Of a stretch of DNA of 64,000 bases, positions 26,901 to 35,223 are shown piece after piece. The notes below the pieces were generated by a model, which was not told the DNA's origin, ran no database searches, and saw only the letters and a list, made by a program, of their open reading frames with translations. The DNA is taken from the NCBI GenBank assembly GCA_031082125.1, contig JAVHLM010000030.1:1-64000 (forward strand), given 5' to 3'. The translations under genes and the position numbers were made by a program. Each line of letters begins with the position of its first letter. Position 1 is the stretch's first letter. Source of the stretch: Candidatus Eremiobacterota bacterium (lineage in GTDB: Bacteria > Vulcanimicrobiota > CADAWZ01 > Ess09-12).

Positions 26901-27388
26901 CCTCAGGCAAGATCCTCCAGGGGGTCCTGGTCGTCGCCAGGGGGCCCGATGGAGGTCAGGCCTATACCGACAAGAGCGGCTTCTATAAAATCACCGGCCT
27001 CAGCGCGGGGACCTTCACCGTGGAGGGCACCCTCAGCGGTTACAATGCATACTCGGGCAGCGTGAGCGTCGCTTCAGGGAGCACGGTGACCCATTCCTTC
27101 ACGATGACGGTCCTTTCCAACAAGGGGACCCTCAAGGGTACGGTGACGGACTCTTCCACCGGCGCTTCCATTGCCGGTGCGAGGGTCACCTACGCCGACA
27201 GAACAACTGAGACCGACACCAATGGGAATTATGAGCTTGTCGGCGTGCAGCCGGGAAACAGGGATTTCTCCGTCACCAGGGCGGGTTATGCCGACGTGAA
27301 CGAAATACTCAAGGTGCAACCGGGCGAGACTGTCACCAAGAACGTCCAGATGACACCGCTTCTGAGACAGGTCCTGTACCGGTGGTGA
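23981..27388 (+). CDS. Lipoprotein of 13 tandem carboxypeptidase-regulatory-like domains
   Basis: 1135 residues from the ATG at 23981, chosen because AAGGAG lies about 7 nt upstream; an in-frame ATG 36 nt earlier has no site. The lipobox is LLLTGC. After a Gly-rich linker come 13 beta-sandwich repeats of about 80 residues. Each starts with a GxVTDxxTGxPLxxAxVxIG-like strand pair, continues with TDxxGxYxLxGLxxG and ends near MTP. Such prealbumin-like domains build long rigid rods in surface adhesins or substrate-binding proteins; no catalytic domain is attached. One plausible role is surface adhesion or carbohydrate binding. Repeat-to-repeat identity is moderate, so the array is old. Confidence 0.88.
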   Translation: MKKIFTSPIPHFIVILLALLLPLLLTGCGSGGSDTYLYSGGSGGGGTAPAAVKGIILSQRGIPLEGAKVTVDSSQKDVFSEGARASGEAYTDSDGLFQIQGLSPGTYLLKAEKTGFDDYSNTVELSENAVTFEDITMTVSTPRGVVTGQVTDETSGKPLENVTVTAGSIGTRTGTEGYYLITGLTPGTVSITASKAGYEPYTGTVTVDQGSAALKSFTLKALTTSGSVAGMVTDQNSGAKLQGATVIIGQSSAATDVKGTYLLTGVDAGQQTVSFTRTGYKPASATVTVIAGKLAVCNVSMAPEGGSPSGAIVGLVTDKDWGMDLEDVIISIGALKTSTNDRGLYLLNGVPPGSYTLTAQKTGYQNYSGTVEVKAGEVTSFPIELVLKERTGWVYGDVTVKGTGEPIQDALVTIGDHNTTTDDYGFYDLTGIPEGEQEIMVIAAGYVSYQGKVTVPAGKQGVACRIEMTPNPKTAKVFGRVTDLSTGEVLPDAVVTIGAKQCLSGSDGEYAIDGLDEKSYEISAVKNGYDYTPETIVVTAPATEKNIKMTPRSTTGEVDGTVIDTWKKEAIPGAIVIAGFEVATTDRDGRYRIGGLPAGTVKIYAIKHAYWIYSSEVKIEAGKTTSRNIDMTPLTLKGTVAGQVTDRNTGARLERALVFIGCTDCRSDAEGNYSLDVLAGPRLIFALKHGYDPYVDLVWVTAADTLTCDIRMTPFWDTGEVTGVVTDSQSGSPLENAKVAIGATSVLTDGRGYFELDGIIAGTRTIIASKAGYAGYTGSVAVQGSAATSCNFSMTPYPSAGSVSGTVTDSVTQRPVEDATVSIEATKAYTDSEGRYRLAGIAIGSRTIRVVKTGYQSSSTMVTVVSGTTTCNVTLAPESTSGSIEGTVTDAATGQPIRDAEVRGDDAAATTSESGRYSLAGLPAGECMITVTREGYTDGAATVTVRAGETVTKDFALSPSQGSGTLQGTVTDSASGKILQGVLVVARGPDGGQAYTDKSGFYKITGLSAGTFTVEGTLSGYNAYSGSVSVASGSTVTHSFTMTVLSNKGTLKGTVTDSSTGASIAGARVTYADRTTETDTNGNYELVGVQPGNRDFSVTRAGYADVNEILKVQPGETVTKNVQMTPLLRQVLYRW

Positions 27389-27417
27389 GCAGCATCTCCA
27401 TCACGGCAGTCTCCTTT

Positions 27418-27954
27418 CTATTTTTGGTGCCACTTTTCGGGCCATTTCAGCATGGGCTCCACAATCGCCTTCGCAATGAACCCCGTGCCGATTGTCACTG
27501 CAGATACTACTGGAAGCGCGACTCCGAGCCCTCCCGCGGCCTGGGCCGCTGCGCCCATAAGCCCGTAGCCTGCCCCCCAGAGAAGCCCGCCCCTGAAGGC
27601 TGCCGACTTCTCTTCCAGGTCGGAAGTGATGCCCTGTATTGAGCTCACCAGCGCACCCGCACCGACTCCCAGAGCTATTCCTGAAGCTCCTGGAAGCAGC
27701 GCTGCCACCGCCAGCCCCGTCAGCGCGGGGGCTGCGAAAAACGCGCACGGAGAGGCCATGCTTTCAAGGTATTTTCCCGCCTTTGATTCGGCAAATCTCT
27801 TGAAGAGCGAGGGCTTCGCGACAGGGGCCTCTTCGCGGGGAGACAGGCTGAAAGTGTCGCGCGGCTTCTCTGATGCATGCTCTTCGGAAAGTGGCTTCCC
27901 GGCAGCGGCGGGCATGGTGTTAAAGGCTTGACTGCCTATAATTATGGAATTCAT
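27418..27954 (-). CDS. Small integral membrane protein with glycine-rich helices
   Basis: 178 residues from the ATG at 27954; AAGGAGG 8 nt upstream fixes this start against a GTG at 27963. The first 60 residues are polar and Pro-rich. Residues about 70-178 contain several Ala/Gly-rich hydrophobic segments (GLAVAALLPGASGIALGVGAGAL, read in parts), suggesting Gly-zipper membrane packing. No family recognised. The polar N-terminus without a signal resembles those of the PQQ-propeller and pentein proteins in this window. Confidence 0.65.
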   Translation of the reverse strand: MNSIIIGSQAFNTMPAAAGKPLSEEHASEKPRDTFSLSPREEAPVAKPSLFKRFAESKAGKYLESMASPCAFFAAPALTGLAVAALLPGASGIALGVGAGALVSSIQGITSDLEEKSAAFRGGLLWGAGYGLMGAAAQAAGGLGVALPVVSAVTIGTGFIAKAIVEPMLKWPEKWHQK

Positions 27955-28042
27955 CGACGGCACCTCCTTGGCAACCTCATTACCGGCATTCCCATGGTTT
28001 AATGGTACAGGAAGGCCCTCAAAGAGCGCTCAAGGAATACTA

Positions 28043-28068
28043 AAAAAAGACTCAATGAGTGTTAACTT
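28043..28068 (-). terminator. Weak intrinsic terminator of the phosphate transport operon
   Basis: On the minus strand, ACTC-ATT-GAGT is followed by CTTTTTTT, about 40 nt past the end of the transporter gene. The stem is short, so efficiency is doubtful. Confidence 0.35.
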
Positions 28069-28105
28069 TTTGTGACACGGAGCTTCAGCAGGGCCCGGGG
28101 ATATC

Positions 28106-29113
28106 TCACATGAACAGCCTCTGCAGGGTCTGGAGCAGGAAGCACACCAGGAATGCGATTGCCCCGCAGAGGGGGAAGGTGAGGAGCGAGGCGTAGACGA
28201 TGCGCCTCGGGTATTTCCATCGGACCACGGCAGGCGACCTGCTCATGCCGGTGCCGGTGACGGCCGCCACGATGGTGTGGGTGGTGCTGAGGGGAATGCC
28301 CAGAAGCGATGCGCCGAGGATAGTGGTGGAAGCCCCCGTGAGGGCAGCGAAGCCCTGCCACGATTCTATTTTCGCAATCTTCTCGCCCAGGGTCCCGATG
28401 ATCTCCTTGCCTCCAATGGAGGTGCCCACTCCCATGGTGATGGCGCAGAGCAGAATCACCCACACCGGGATATGGAATTCCTTGAGCACTCCCCCCATCA
28501 CGAGTGCCAGGGTGAATACACCGACGAATTTCTGGCCGTCATTGAGGCCGTGATTGTAGGCCATGAATGCCCCCGACAGTATCTGGAGCCTGTCGAAGAG
28601 CTTCTTTGAAGGCCCGGGGAGGCGCTTCGCCGCAAGCCTGATGATGATCCTGCTGACAATCCACGAGCCTGCAAGGCCCAGGATCACCGCCGAAGCCACG
28701 CCGATGAGCACCTTGGACCAGCCGGCCCATTGAAGGGAGCCGGGGCCTGCCGTCGCGAGGGCGGCGCCTGAGAGCCCCGCCACCAGCGCGTGGGACTCGC
28801 TTGTGGGAATCCCGTAGCGGGCCGCCACTGCCCCCCAGGCGATGATCCCCACGAGGGCGGCGGAAATAGTCAGCAGGTTGATGGTGGCCGTCGAGACTAT
28901 CCCTTTGCCCATCGTCTCGGCCACTGCCGTTCCCGACAGGGTTCCCAGCACGTTCATCACCACGGCGAGGGCGATGGCCTGGCCTGCCGTCATCACCCTG
29001 GTGGTGATGAGGCAGGCGATGGCGTTGGGAGCGTCGGTCCAGCCGTTGACGAATTCCGACGAGAGCACCAGGAAAAGGACGATGAGGAGGGCCACAAGGG
29101 TCACAGTCTCCAT
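28106..29113 (-). CDS. pit: PiT-family inorganic phosphate transporter
   Basis: 335 residues with about ten hydrophobic segments. The N-terminal signature WTDAPNAIA corresponds to the GANDVANA-like motif of the PiT family, and the duplicated half carries GLNDGQKFVGV. GIPTSESHALVAG and GIPLSTTHTIVAA are the two matching half-repeats with conserved Ser-Thr-His. PiT proteins import phosphate with H+ or Na+ symport at low affinity. The ATG overlaps the stop of the DUF47 gene by one base, indicating translational coupling. Confidence 0.92.
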   Translation of the reverse strand: METVTLVALLIVLFLVLSSEFVNGWTDAPNAIACLITTRVMTAGQAIALAVVMNVLGTLSGTAVAETMGKGIVSTATINLLTISAALVGIIAWGAVAARYGIPTSESHALVAGLSGAALATAGPGSLQWAGWSKVLIGVASAVILGLAGSWIVSRIIIRLAAKRLPGPSKKLFDRLQILSGAFMAYNHGLNDGQKFVGVFTLALVMGGVLKEFHIPVWVILLCAITMGVGTSIGGKEIIGTLGEKIAKIESWQGFAALTGASTTILGASLLGIPLSTTHTIVAAVTGTGMSRSPAVVRWKYPRRIVYASLLTFPLCGAIAFLVCFLLQTLQRLFM

Positions 29114-29760
29114 CAGTGACCTTCCTTGCGCGCAATGGACATCAGGGTATCGGCGGCATCCTGGCAGTGATCCGTCACACTTTCAAGCAGGTGAAAAACC
29201 TCGCTCCAGAGCGCCATGGAAACGGTCACCGGGGCATTGAGGTCGTTAAAAAGGCGTGCAAGCGACTCGTCCAAGAGGTCGTCGGCCTTGTCTTCGAGCG
29301 CATTGATCTTCAGCACCGAGGCTCTCAGCCCGTCATGATCGAACCTGGGAAGCTGGTCAACCACTCTGAGCAGCTCAAGGGTGGCCTCTTCTATGCACTG
29401 GCAGAACCTGCGGGCCACCTCGAGGCAGCTCTCTCTCTCCTTGCTCTTGTCGAGGTTGAAAATCACCATCTTGCGCCCGATGGTCTTCATCGTGTCGGGG
29501 ATGTTGTCGAGGTAATTTGTGAGGGCGAGGATGTCGGGCTTGTCGAAAAGGGGAATGAAGGTACGGTCCACCAGTTTGTGCACGTCGGTGCAGAGTTTGT
29601 CGCCCTCGTGCTCAAGCTTGTCGATGAGCTTGAAGGACTCGCTCCCGCCGCCGCGGAACAGGGAGCTGAGCGCCTTGGAGCATTCGACGCCGATCCCGGC
29701 GTGGCGCTTGAAAAACACGATGAAATCGTCTTCCTTCACCTTTGAGCTGAATAGTTTCAC
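29113..29760 (-). CDS. DUF47 (PhoU-like) Pit accessory protein
   Basis: 215 residues starting at GTG, 6 nt after AAAGGAGG. All-helical, PhoU-like; features include KLIDKLEHEGDKLCTDVHKL and KINALEDKADDLLDESL, matching acidic metal-binding helices of the family. DUF47 proteins sit next to pit genes and modulate phosphate uptake. One-base overlap with the transporter gene supports joint function. Confidence 0.9.
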   Translation of the reverse strand: MKLFSSKVKEDDFIVFFKRHAGIGVECSKALSSLFRGGGSESFKLIDKLEHEGDKLCTDVHKLVDRTFIPLFDKPDILALTNYLDNIPDTMKTIGRKMVIFNLDKSKERESCLEVARRFCQCIEEATLELLRVVDQLPRFDHDGLRASVLKINALEDKADDLLDESLARLFNDLNAPVTVSMALWSEVFHLLESVTDHCQDAADTLMSIARKEGH

Positions 29761-29783
29761 CGGCTCCTCCTTTCCGTGGAGTG

Positions 29784-29830
29784 AAAAACTAGGGACAGCT
29801 CCCTAATATTTGCAATTCATTCCCCTTTTT
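29784..29830. repeat. Dispersed GGGACAG element (diverged copy)
   Basis: AAAAACTAGGGACAGCTCCC followed by TAATATTTGCAATTCATTCC. AGGGA...TCCCT is partly palindromic. It resembles the copy at 17172 in its GGGACAG and ATATTT parts. Confidence 0.35.
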
Positions 29831-29949
29831 CCTCCCTGGAGCATCGGCAAGAATCACTCGTTTCACTATCAATGCATCAGAAGCTGGGGAGGAGGGACCG
29901 CCCCGTCCCTTGTCAGAGAGCAGAATCTCTCCCTGCCTATAGGAATATT

Positions 29950-29978
29950 TTGTCAATGAGATGAATTCATGGTATCAT
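29950..29978 (+). promoter_or_regulatory. Sigma-70-type promoter with extended -10
   Basis: TTGTCA at 29950-29955, a 17-nt spacer, and TGG-TATCAT (29970-29978). The start at 30063 lies about 85 nt downstream. This is the copy of the extended -10 motif with the clearest -35. Confidence 0.6.
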
Positions 29979-30062
29979 AGTGATATGCTGGTGAGTATAA
30001 ACCCTGATAACTCCATCCGCGCCTCGGACCGAGGATGAAATGAGAGAAAGGATCCTGCTGCA

Positions 30063-31439
30063 ATGGAAATTCCGAAAACCACCGCGGTACCTCCCAAAAC
30101 GAGAAAACCAAAGGCTTTAAAACCTCCCGCCACGCAAAAAGGCCACTTCGAGAGCATCACCGATTCCTTCAGCAAGTCCGCGAAGCACGCAGCCGCGCTT
30201 CTGGATACTGACAAGGCCAGGGAGATACTTCTGGGGAAAGACCGGATAGGGAGCGAGAGGATAAACTGGGTGACCAGTATCGGCAAAGAGAGCCTTGGCA
30301 TCAGGCCCTCCATCGGCGCCGATGGCACTGTTTACGCGGGGGTGAGTCTCAAGCGTCTCACGGCTCTGAAAGGAGAGAGCGGCGAGGAAAAATGGAGTCA
30401 CAGGACCAGGATCTTCTGCTCTCCCCCCATGGCCTGCCCCGACGGCACCCTTGTATTCTGGGGCGGTTCCCGCGCGGGAGATTATCAAATCTACGGCGTG
30501 GACGGCGCCACGGGAGAGAAGAAGTGGAACATCCCCACCGATGAATATGGCATAGAGGAGATGGCCGTTACGGAAGACGGCACGGTCTTCGTGGCCATGG
30601 AGTCATCAAAGGACCTCATGGCTCTTGACGGCTCAAGCGGCAGGGAAAAATGGAAGGCTCCCATCGAGGGCCGCACGGAGGCTGTCACGCGGGGACCCGG
30701 GGGGACGCTCTTTGTAAAGCAGAAGAATAATGATAAAATTCTGGCTTTGAGCGAGAAAACAGGAAAGAAGAAATACGAGTTTTCCATGGAAACAGGGGGC
30801 TTCACCCCGGTGTGCACTCCTTCAGGAAACCTCTGTGTGACCGACACCTCGGGAAATGCAAAGGCCTTTGACAGCAATAAAGGCTCCCTGTTGTGGGAAG
30901 CTCAGGGCCCCATGCTGGGGGGCATGTACCCCTCTCTCACCGTAGGGCGCCGCGGCACGCTTCTGTTTTGTCCCCATCAGCAGGGGGTGAAGATCCTCGA
31001 TGAGAAGACGGGGAAGGCGAAATGGGAGTTCAATCCCGGCACGTCGGCGACGGCGCCCCCGGCCGAAGGCGATGACGGCACCGTGTACGTGGCATGCCAC
31101 AACCCCGCCCTCGCCGGCTCTCCAAAAATGACGGGCGTGCTGTACGCTCTCGAGGGGGAAACGGGCAAGAAAAAATGGGAGCTGTGGTTTGATTCTCTCC
31201 CGCAGCACGTGTCGGCGGGCCCCGGCAACAGCCTTTTTGTCGATGACGACAAGGGCAATGTCTATTCTCTGATCTGCGATGATGCAAAAGTCGCCGAAAG
31301 AGAGAAAGAGCTCCCCGCCATGGGCAGAGAGGCCATCATCGACGAAGGGGAAGAGATAAATATCGGCGGCGTGAAGCTTTCCAAAAATCTGAAAAGCGGA
31401 GTGAGCCATGAGCGATCCCATGTACACCATTCCCCCTAA
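30063..31439 (+). CDS. PQQ-like beta-propeller repeat protein (paralogue)
   Basis: 458 residues; AAAGGA lies 11 nt upstream. The N-terminus (about 1-40) is Pro/Lys-rich with no signal peptide. Blades of the PQQ-like type fill about 75-410, for example GADGTVYAG, LDGSSGREKWKAP and GDDGTVYVACH. The tail (INIGGVKL) matches that of the protein at 22384, so the two are paralogues of one family. The role is probably protein-binding or unknown. The gene ends 4 bases into the convergent lipoprotein gene. Confidence 0.82.
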   Translation: MEIPKTTAVPPKTRKPKALKPPATQKGHFESITDSFSKSAKHAAALLDTDKAREILLGKDRIGSERINWVTSIGKESLGIRPSIGADGTVYAGVSLKRLTALKGESGEEKWSHRTRIFCSPPMACPDGTLVFWGGSRAGDYQIYGVDGATGEKKWNIPTDEYGIEEMAVTEDGTVFVAMESSKDLMALDGSSGREKWKAPIEGRTEAVTRGPGGTLFVKQKNNDKILALSEKTGKKKYEFSMETGGFTPVCTPSGNLCVTDTSGNAKAFDSNKGSLLWEAQGPMLGGMYPSLTVGRRGTLLFCPHQQGVKILDEKTGKAKWEFNPGTSATAPPAEGDDGTVYVACHNPALAGSPKMTGVLYALEGETGKKKWELWFDSLPQHVSAGPGNSLFVDDDKGNVYSLICDDAKVAEREKELPAMGREAIIDEGEEINIGGVKLSKNLKSGVSHERSHVHHSP

Positions 31440-33175
31440 GGGCTGCCGACCTGGAAATACACTGCTGCCGTCGCCGCGGTGCCCTGCACCGAGGGATCGA
31501 CGCCGGGGCCGGGGTCGGTGCCGTTCACTATGGTGACCCTGAGCTGGTAATTCCCCGCGGTCTGGGGCGCATTGAAGGTGACGGTATTGGTCTGGGTGCC
31601 TCCCGAGGTCACCGTGTTCTGAGACACGCCGGCAGGGGGATTTGACGCGGTCCCCTCGTAATTCTGAGGGCTGTAATGGTTGGCGGTGTCATCAACGATG
31701 TACCAGGTATAGGTGAGGGATCCGCTGAAATTCACCTTGACCGATGCAGTGAGCGGTGCGCCCGGGCTCACGGCGGAAGGCGACATGTTCTGCTGCGTGG
31801 CTTTGAAGGAGCAGGAGATCCCCTGGGGATCCTGGTCGGCACCAAGGACGATCTGCGGGTAGGCCGTGCCGGGAGAAGTCCCTCCCCAGGCGCTTATCAT
31901 CTGGTCAACTGCCTGAAGCCTGTACCTCCCGTTGGGATTATAACTCGGCGTTTCCAGGGGGCCTGAGACCACCATCTCGAAAAAATACGCATAGAGGGCT
32001 GAGTACACCGGGTTCTCATAGACGTAGCAGAAGGAGCCCACGCAGCCCGTGGTGAGAGCGGGAACTATGTAGGTCTGGTAATTGTTGTAATAGTCGGCAG
32101 CAACGAGGGTGGAATTAGCCTCAAGGGCGTAGATCCCCTGGGGAACATAGGCAGGGGGAGGAGGCAGGGTGATCGTGGGCATGTTGAGGCCCCCCAGGTC
32201 ATAGGAGCCGAACTCGGAGACGATATAGGGCTTCTGCCATCCATTGGGATCCTGCTGCGAAGCCGTCATGGTGGAGGCGAGGGTGTTCAGGAAGCCTCCA
32301 CCCGAGGTCGTCCCGAAAGTTCCGTAATAATCGTTGATGCCCAGGATCTGCAGGTCGGGGCAGTTCGCGGCGATGACCTCAAGCTCTGCGGTGGTGACGG
32401 TAGGGACGGCCGTCATGCAGGGGAGGTTGCTGCCGCCTGCCTGTATTATATTCTTGGCAATATAATCGATCTCTGTGTACACTGCCGCGTGGACCGCGGG
32501 ATCGGAGCTCTTCACCAGCTCGTTCCCGATAATCCACAGAAGCTGCCGATCATTGTTCAGCGCAATGACCCCGTTTACAAAAGTCTGAATGTTCTGGCGC
32601 TGGGCCATGAGTGTCGACCCGCTCTGGGTATTGGTGTAATCAATGGCATTGCTGTCTCCCATCGTGATTCCCACGGCGACGAACATCGGGGTCCCGTTTG
32701 ATGTCGCGGATCTTGCCCAGGTGAGGGCTGCATCGACATCATTGGCCTGCTGGGCAGGAGTCTCGTTTGCGAAGGCGGCGCCGTAGAGGCGCACGCAGTT
32801 TGCGCCGCTCTTGTTGGCAAGCAGGTACATATAGGGATAGGTGAACTGCTGGAGGCCGTACGGCGGCTGGCTAATCCCCTGGAGCCCCGCCCCCTTGACG
32901 GTGAAATCCGGGTAGTTGTAAGAAGATCCATCGGGGTTGGTGCCTTTCACGTCCATGGCATATCCCGTTATGGTGACGTCGGCTTTTGCACTTCTGCTCC
33001 TTATGGTGACGAGGGGCTCCTCGGGGTTGAGGGGGTTGTACGGAGCATTTGAGCTCCCCGTATTGATATACCCGGCGTTGGAATCGCTTGTTCCGGAGCA
33101 TCCGCAGCCGATGAGGGCGGTGACGGTGACAGCTGCAAGAACCAAAGCAATGACGGTGTAAAGATTTGTCTTCAT
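31436..33175 (-). CDS. Lipoprotein with a clan GH-A glycoside-hydrolase-like domain
   Basis: 579 residues from ATG 33175; AAGGA lies 8 nt upstream, while the ATG at 33184 overlaps that site. The lipobox is TALIGC. A TIM-barrel-like domain (about 55-430) carries LLWIIGNEL (acid/base Glu in NE) and KPYIVSEFGSY (candidate nucleophile Glu), as in GH2, GH5 and GH72-type enzymes. An immunoglobulin-like beta domain occupies about 450-579. It is a third glycosidase-like lipoprotein in the window but lacks the FAGxDH module of the other two. Its 3' end overlaps the convergent propeller gene by 4 bases. Confidence 0.78.
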   Translation of the reverse strand: MKTNLYTVIALVLAAVTVTALIGCGCSGTSDSNAGYINTGSSNAPYNPLNPEEPLVTIRSRSAKADVTITGYAMDVKGTNPDGSSYNYPDFTVKGAGLQGISQPPYGLQQFTYPYMYLLANKSGANCVRLYGAAFANETPAQQANDVDAALTWARSATSNGTPMFVAVGITMGDSNAIDYTNTQSGSTLMAQRQNIQTFVNGVIALNNDRQLLWIIGNELVKSSDPAVHAAVYTEIDYIAKNIIQAGGSNLPCMTAVPTVTTAELEVIAANCPDLQILGINDYYGTFGTTSGGGFLNTLASTMTASQQDPNGWQKPYIVSEFGSYDLGGLNMPTITLPPPPAYVPQGIYALEANSTLVAADYYNNYQTYIVPALTTGCVGSFCYVYENPVYSALYAYFFEMVVSGPLETPSYNPNGRYRLQAVDQMISAWGGTSPGTAYPQIVLGADQDPQGISCSFKATQQNMSPSAVSPGAPLTASVKVNFSGSLTYTWYIVDDTANHYSPQNYEGTASNPPAGVSQNTVTSGGTQTNTVTFNAPQTAGNYQLRVTIVNGTDPGPGVDPSVQGTAATAAVYFQVGSP

Positions 33176-33290
33176 GGGTTCCATCCTTTCTTTTTCGGCC
33201 TCACAAGAATTTTACCAGAAAATATTCCCCAAGGCAAGAAGAGGAGTGCGAAAAATTTACCTCTTGGTAACACCCATCCTGGCCCTGGTA

Positions 33291-33299
33291 TGCTATAAT
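33291..33299 (+). promoter_or_regulatory. Extended -10 promoter element (TGCTATAAT)
   Basis: TGC plus TATAAT in GGTATGCTATAATCTG, 59 nt upstream of the ATG at 33358. Confidence 0.6.
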
Positions 33300-33357
33300 C
33301 TGTAGAGGAACCCGGCAGGCCGGGCGTTTTCGCTATTTACCCTCAGAGGAGTGAAGC

Positions 33358-35196
33358 ATGGATACCTCACCAGTGAGGAATGTCTTTCCCGACAAGCTGA
33401 AGTGGACTCCGGGAGCAGAATTCAGGGAGACGGCAGAGCCTCCCTCTTTTCCTTCTCCCCAGGACAGCTTTAAAGCCGGGGAAGGAACGCCTCAGAGTGA
33501 AATAATGCCTTCCTTCCCGGAAGAGAACACTGAAAGCCGCCTCACCGTCTCCCAGAAGGCAATGACAGGGCTCCTGCTGGGCCTTTCAGTTCTCGGCGCA
33601 GCAGGGTTCAACGCGGTGCCGGCGCTGGCCGCGCCCTTCGGCAGCCAGTATTCCCGCGAAAAGGTGCTCCCCTTTGACGATTCCGGCTCCTTCCCCCACC
33701 ACGGGAGCGGCTTTGAGGATCCATCGCCCGATGAGGGCGGCAGCCTCTTCAAGAAGGGCTTCCAGGGCCACACCTATGCCGATTCAAGGAGACTGGCCGC
33801 CGAGTATGGCAGAAAGCTCTATGAGAGAGTGAAAAAGGAAGGCATGGAAGACCAGGCAAAGGTCCTGAATTTCCATGACAGGGGCGCTGAAGGCTACGAC
33901 TATGAATATATCAGCGTCCCTGATGCTCTTTTCAGCGAGAGTGCCTCCGTGCTCCCCGATCACACGGGAAAAATCGGGCACTTCGCCTTTCAGCTCGACG
34001 GAAATCTCCGGGGCAAGGTGAAGGAGCAGGTCCTTGAGGCCTACAGGACATATCTTGAGACGGCCGATAAAGACGTGAAATTCACCTTCGTGGTGGAAGC
34101 CTCTGAAGACAGGGCCGCCCTCGAGAAAACCATAAAGGACTTGAAGCTCGAGAACCCCGGCAGGATAAAGGTCGTTCCCGCGGGAGGGAATGTGTCCCTC
34201 TGGATCCGGGACTCCATGATACCAGCCCGGAACAGTGACGGCTCCCCCGTGATTCTCCGCCAGGACAGGGATTACTGGTCGGCAGCCTCTGACAGGCTGG
34301 TTCCTCAGAGGGTTCAGGAGGGCCAGGGTCTGCCTGAAGTGAAGGATCTCCCCTTCATCAGGATTGACGGGGGAAACATGGTGGCCGCGAAGGATGCGGT
34401 CTTCATCGGCGCTGAATCGGTGAAAGAGACGGCCGAACAGCTGCAGTTCTACCGACTCATCAACAAAAGCTTTGACAGGAAAGTCATGCGGTTCTATGAG
34501 AACCGCACCGGCACGAAGCTGGAGAAAGGCCCCGACTTCGGGCAGCTCTTGAGAGAGGTAGTCCCCGAGGTATTTCACCAGACTTTCCAGAAAAAAGTGT
34601 TTGTCGTGGGGATGGACAACCCCGCCACCCCGCAGAAGGAGCAGCAGCCCACTTTTCATATAGACATGGCCCTGACCCCCCTTGATGACTCCACGGTGCT
34701 CGTGGGCGATCCCTCTCTCGGCGTGAGGCTCCTCGAGGGAATGTCAAAAGAAGAATGGAAAGGCGCCGTGAAAAGCCTCCAGGCCTCCTGTGACTGCAGC
34801 GAAAACGCCTTGACGTCGATTCTGGAGAAAAACCGGGAAGGGACAAGCTCCCGGGAAGGGGCAGAAGCATTTCAGCATAACTTCGACGCCGTGGCGAAAG
34901 ATATGGAAGCCCGGGGATTCAGGGTAATAAGGGCTCCGTATCTGCGCCAGCCTTACGTGGGGGTTCCAATTGTCACTTATAACAACGTCATGATGGAGAG
35001 CTATAAATCCCCGGACGGCTCGCAGGTGAAAAGGGTCTATCTTCCCGTGTACGGGATAAAGGCGCTGGATACCTTTGCTCAGAGTATCTACAGGGAACAG
35101 GGCTTTGAAGTGATCCCGATCCCCTCCTCGGCAATATCCGGTATGCAGGGAGCAGTGCGCTGTCTCACCCAGGCCATTGAGCGCTCGCCTTCCTGA
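33358..35196 (+). CDS. Agmatine-deiminase/protein-arginine-deiminase-like (pentein fold) protein
   Basis: 612 residues; GAGGAG lies 8 nt upstream. The first 60 residues are polar and Pro-rich, followed by a signal-like hydrophobic segment (TGLLLGLSVLGAAGF, then ALAAP) at about 66-90. The pentein domain (about 195-605) carries the guanidine-modifying set: WIRD (282-285), DGGN (337-340), FHID (433-436) and a terminal GAVRCL with Cys602 as the candidate nucleophile. These residues fit hydrolysis of a guanidino group; the substrate (agmatine, peptidyl-arginine or other) is open. The buried signal-like segment suggests an exported enzyme or an unusual leader. It is monocistronic behind an extended -10 promoter. 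Confidence 0.82.
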   Translation: MDTSPVRNVFPDKLKWTPGAEFRETAEPPSFPSPQDSFKAGEGTPQSEIMPSFPEENTESRLTVSQKAMTGLLLGLSVLGAAGFNAVPALAAPFGSQYSREKVLPFDDSGSFPHHGSGFEDPSPDEGGSLFKKGFQGHTYADSRRLAAEYGRKLYERVKKEGMEDQAKVLNFHDRGAEGYDYEYISVPDALFSESASVLPDHTGKIGHFAFQLDGNLRGKVKEQVLEAYRTYLETADKDVKFTFVVEASEDRAALEKTIKDLKLENPGRIKVVPAGGNVSLWIRDSMIPARNSDGSPVILRQDRDYWSAASDRLVPQRVQEGQGLPEVKDLPFIRIDGGNMVAAKDAVFIGAESVKETAEQLQFYRLINKSFDRKVMRFYENRTGTKLEKGPDFGQLLREVVPEVFHQTFQKKVFVVGMDNPATPQKEQQPTFHIDMALTPLDDSTVLVGDPSLGVRLLEGMSKEEWKGAVKSLQASCDCSENALTSILEKNREGTSSREGAEAFQHNFDAVAKDMEARGFRVIRAPYLRQPYVGVPIVTYNNVMMESYKSPDGSQVKRVYLPVYGIKALDTFAQSIYREQGFEVIPIPSSAISGMQGAVRCLTQAIERSPS

Positions 35197-35223
35197 GACG
35201 GAAGCCGCCCGCAGGTCTTTGAG

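Larger units (their letters stand above)
29761..30062. other. Divergent intergenic region between pit operon and PQQ-propeller gene
   Basis: 302 bases containing the dispersed repeat at 29784 and the promoter at 29950-29978. No gene is seen. Confidence 0.5.
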
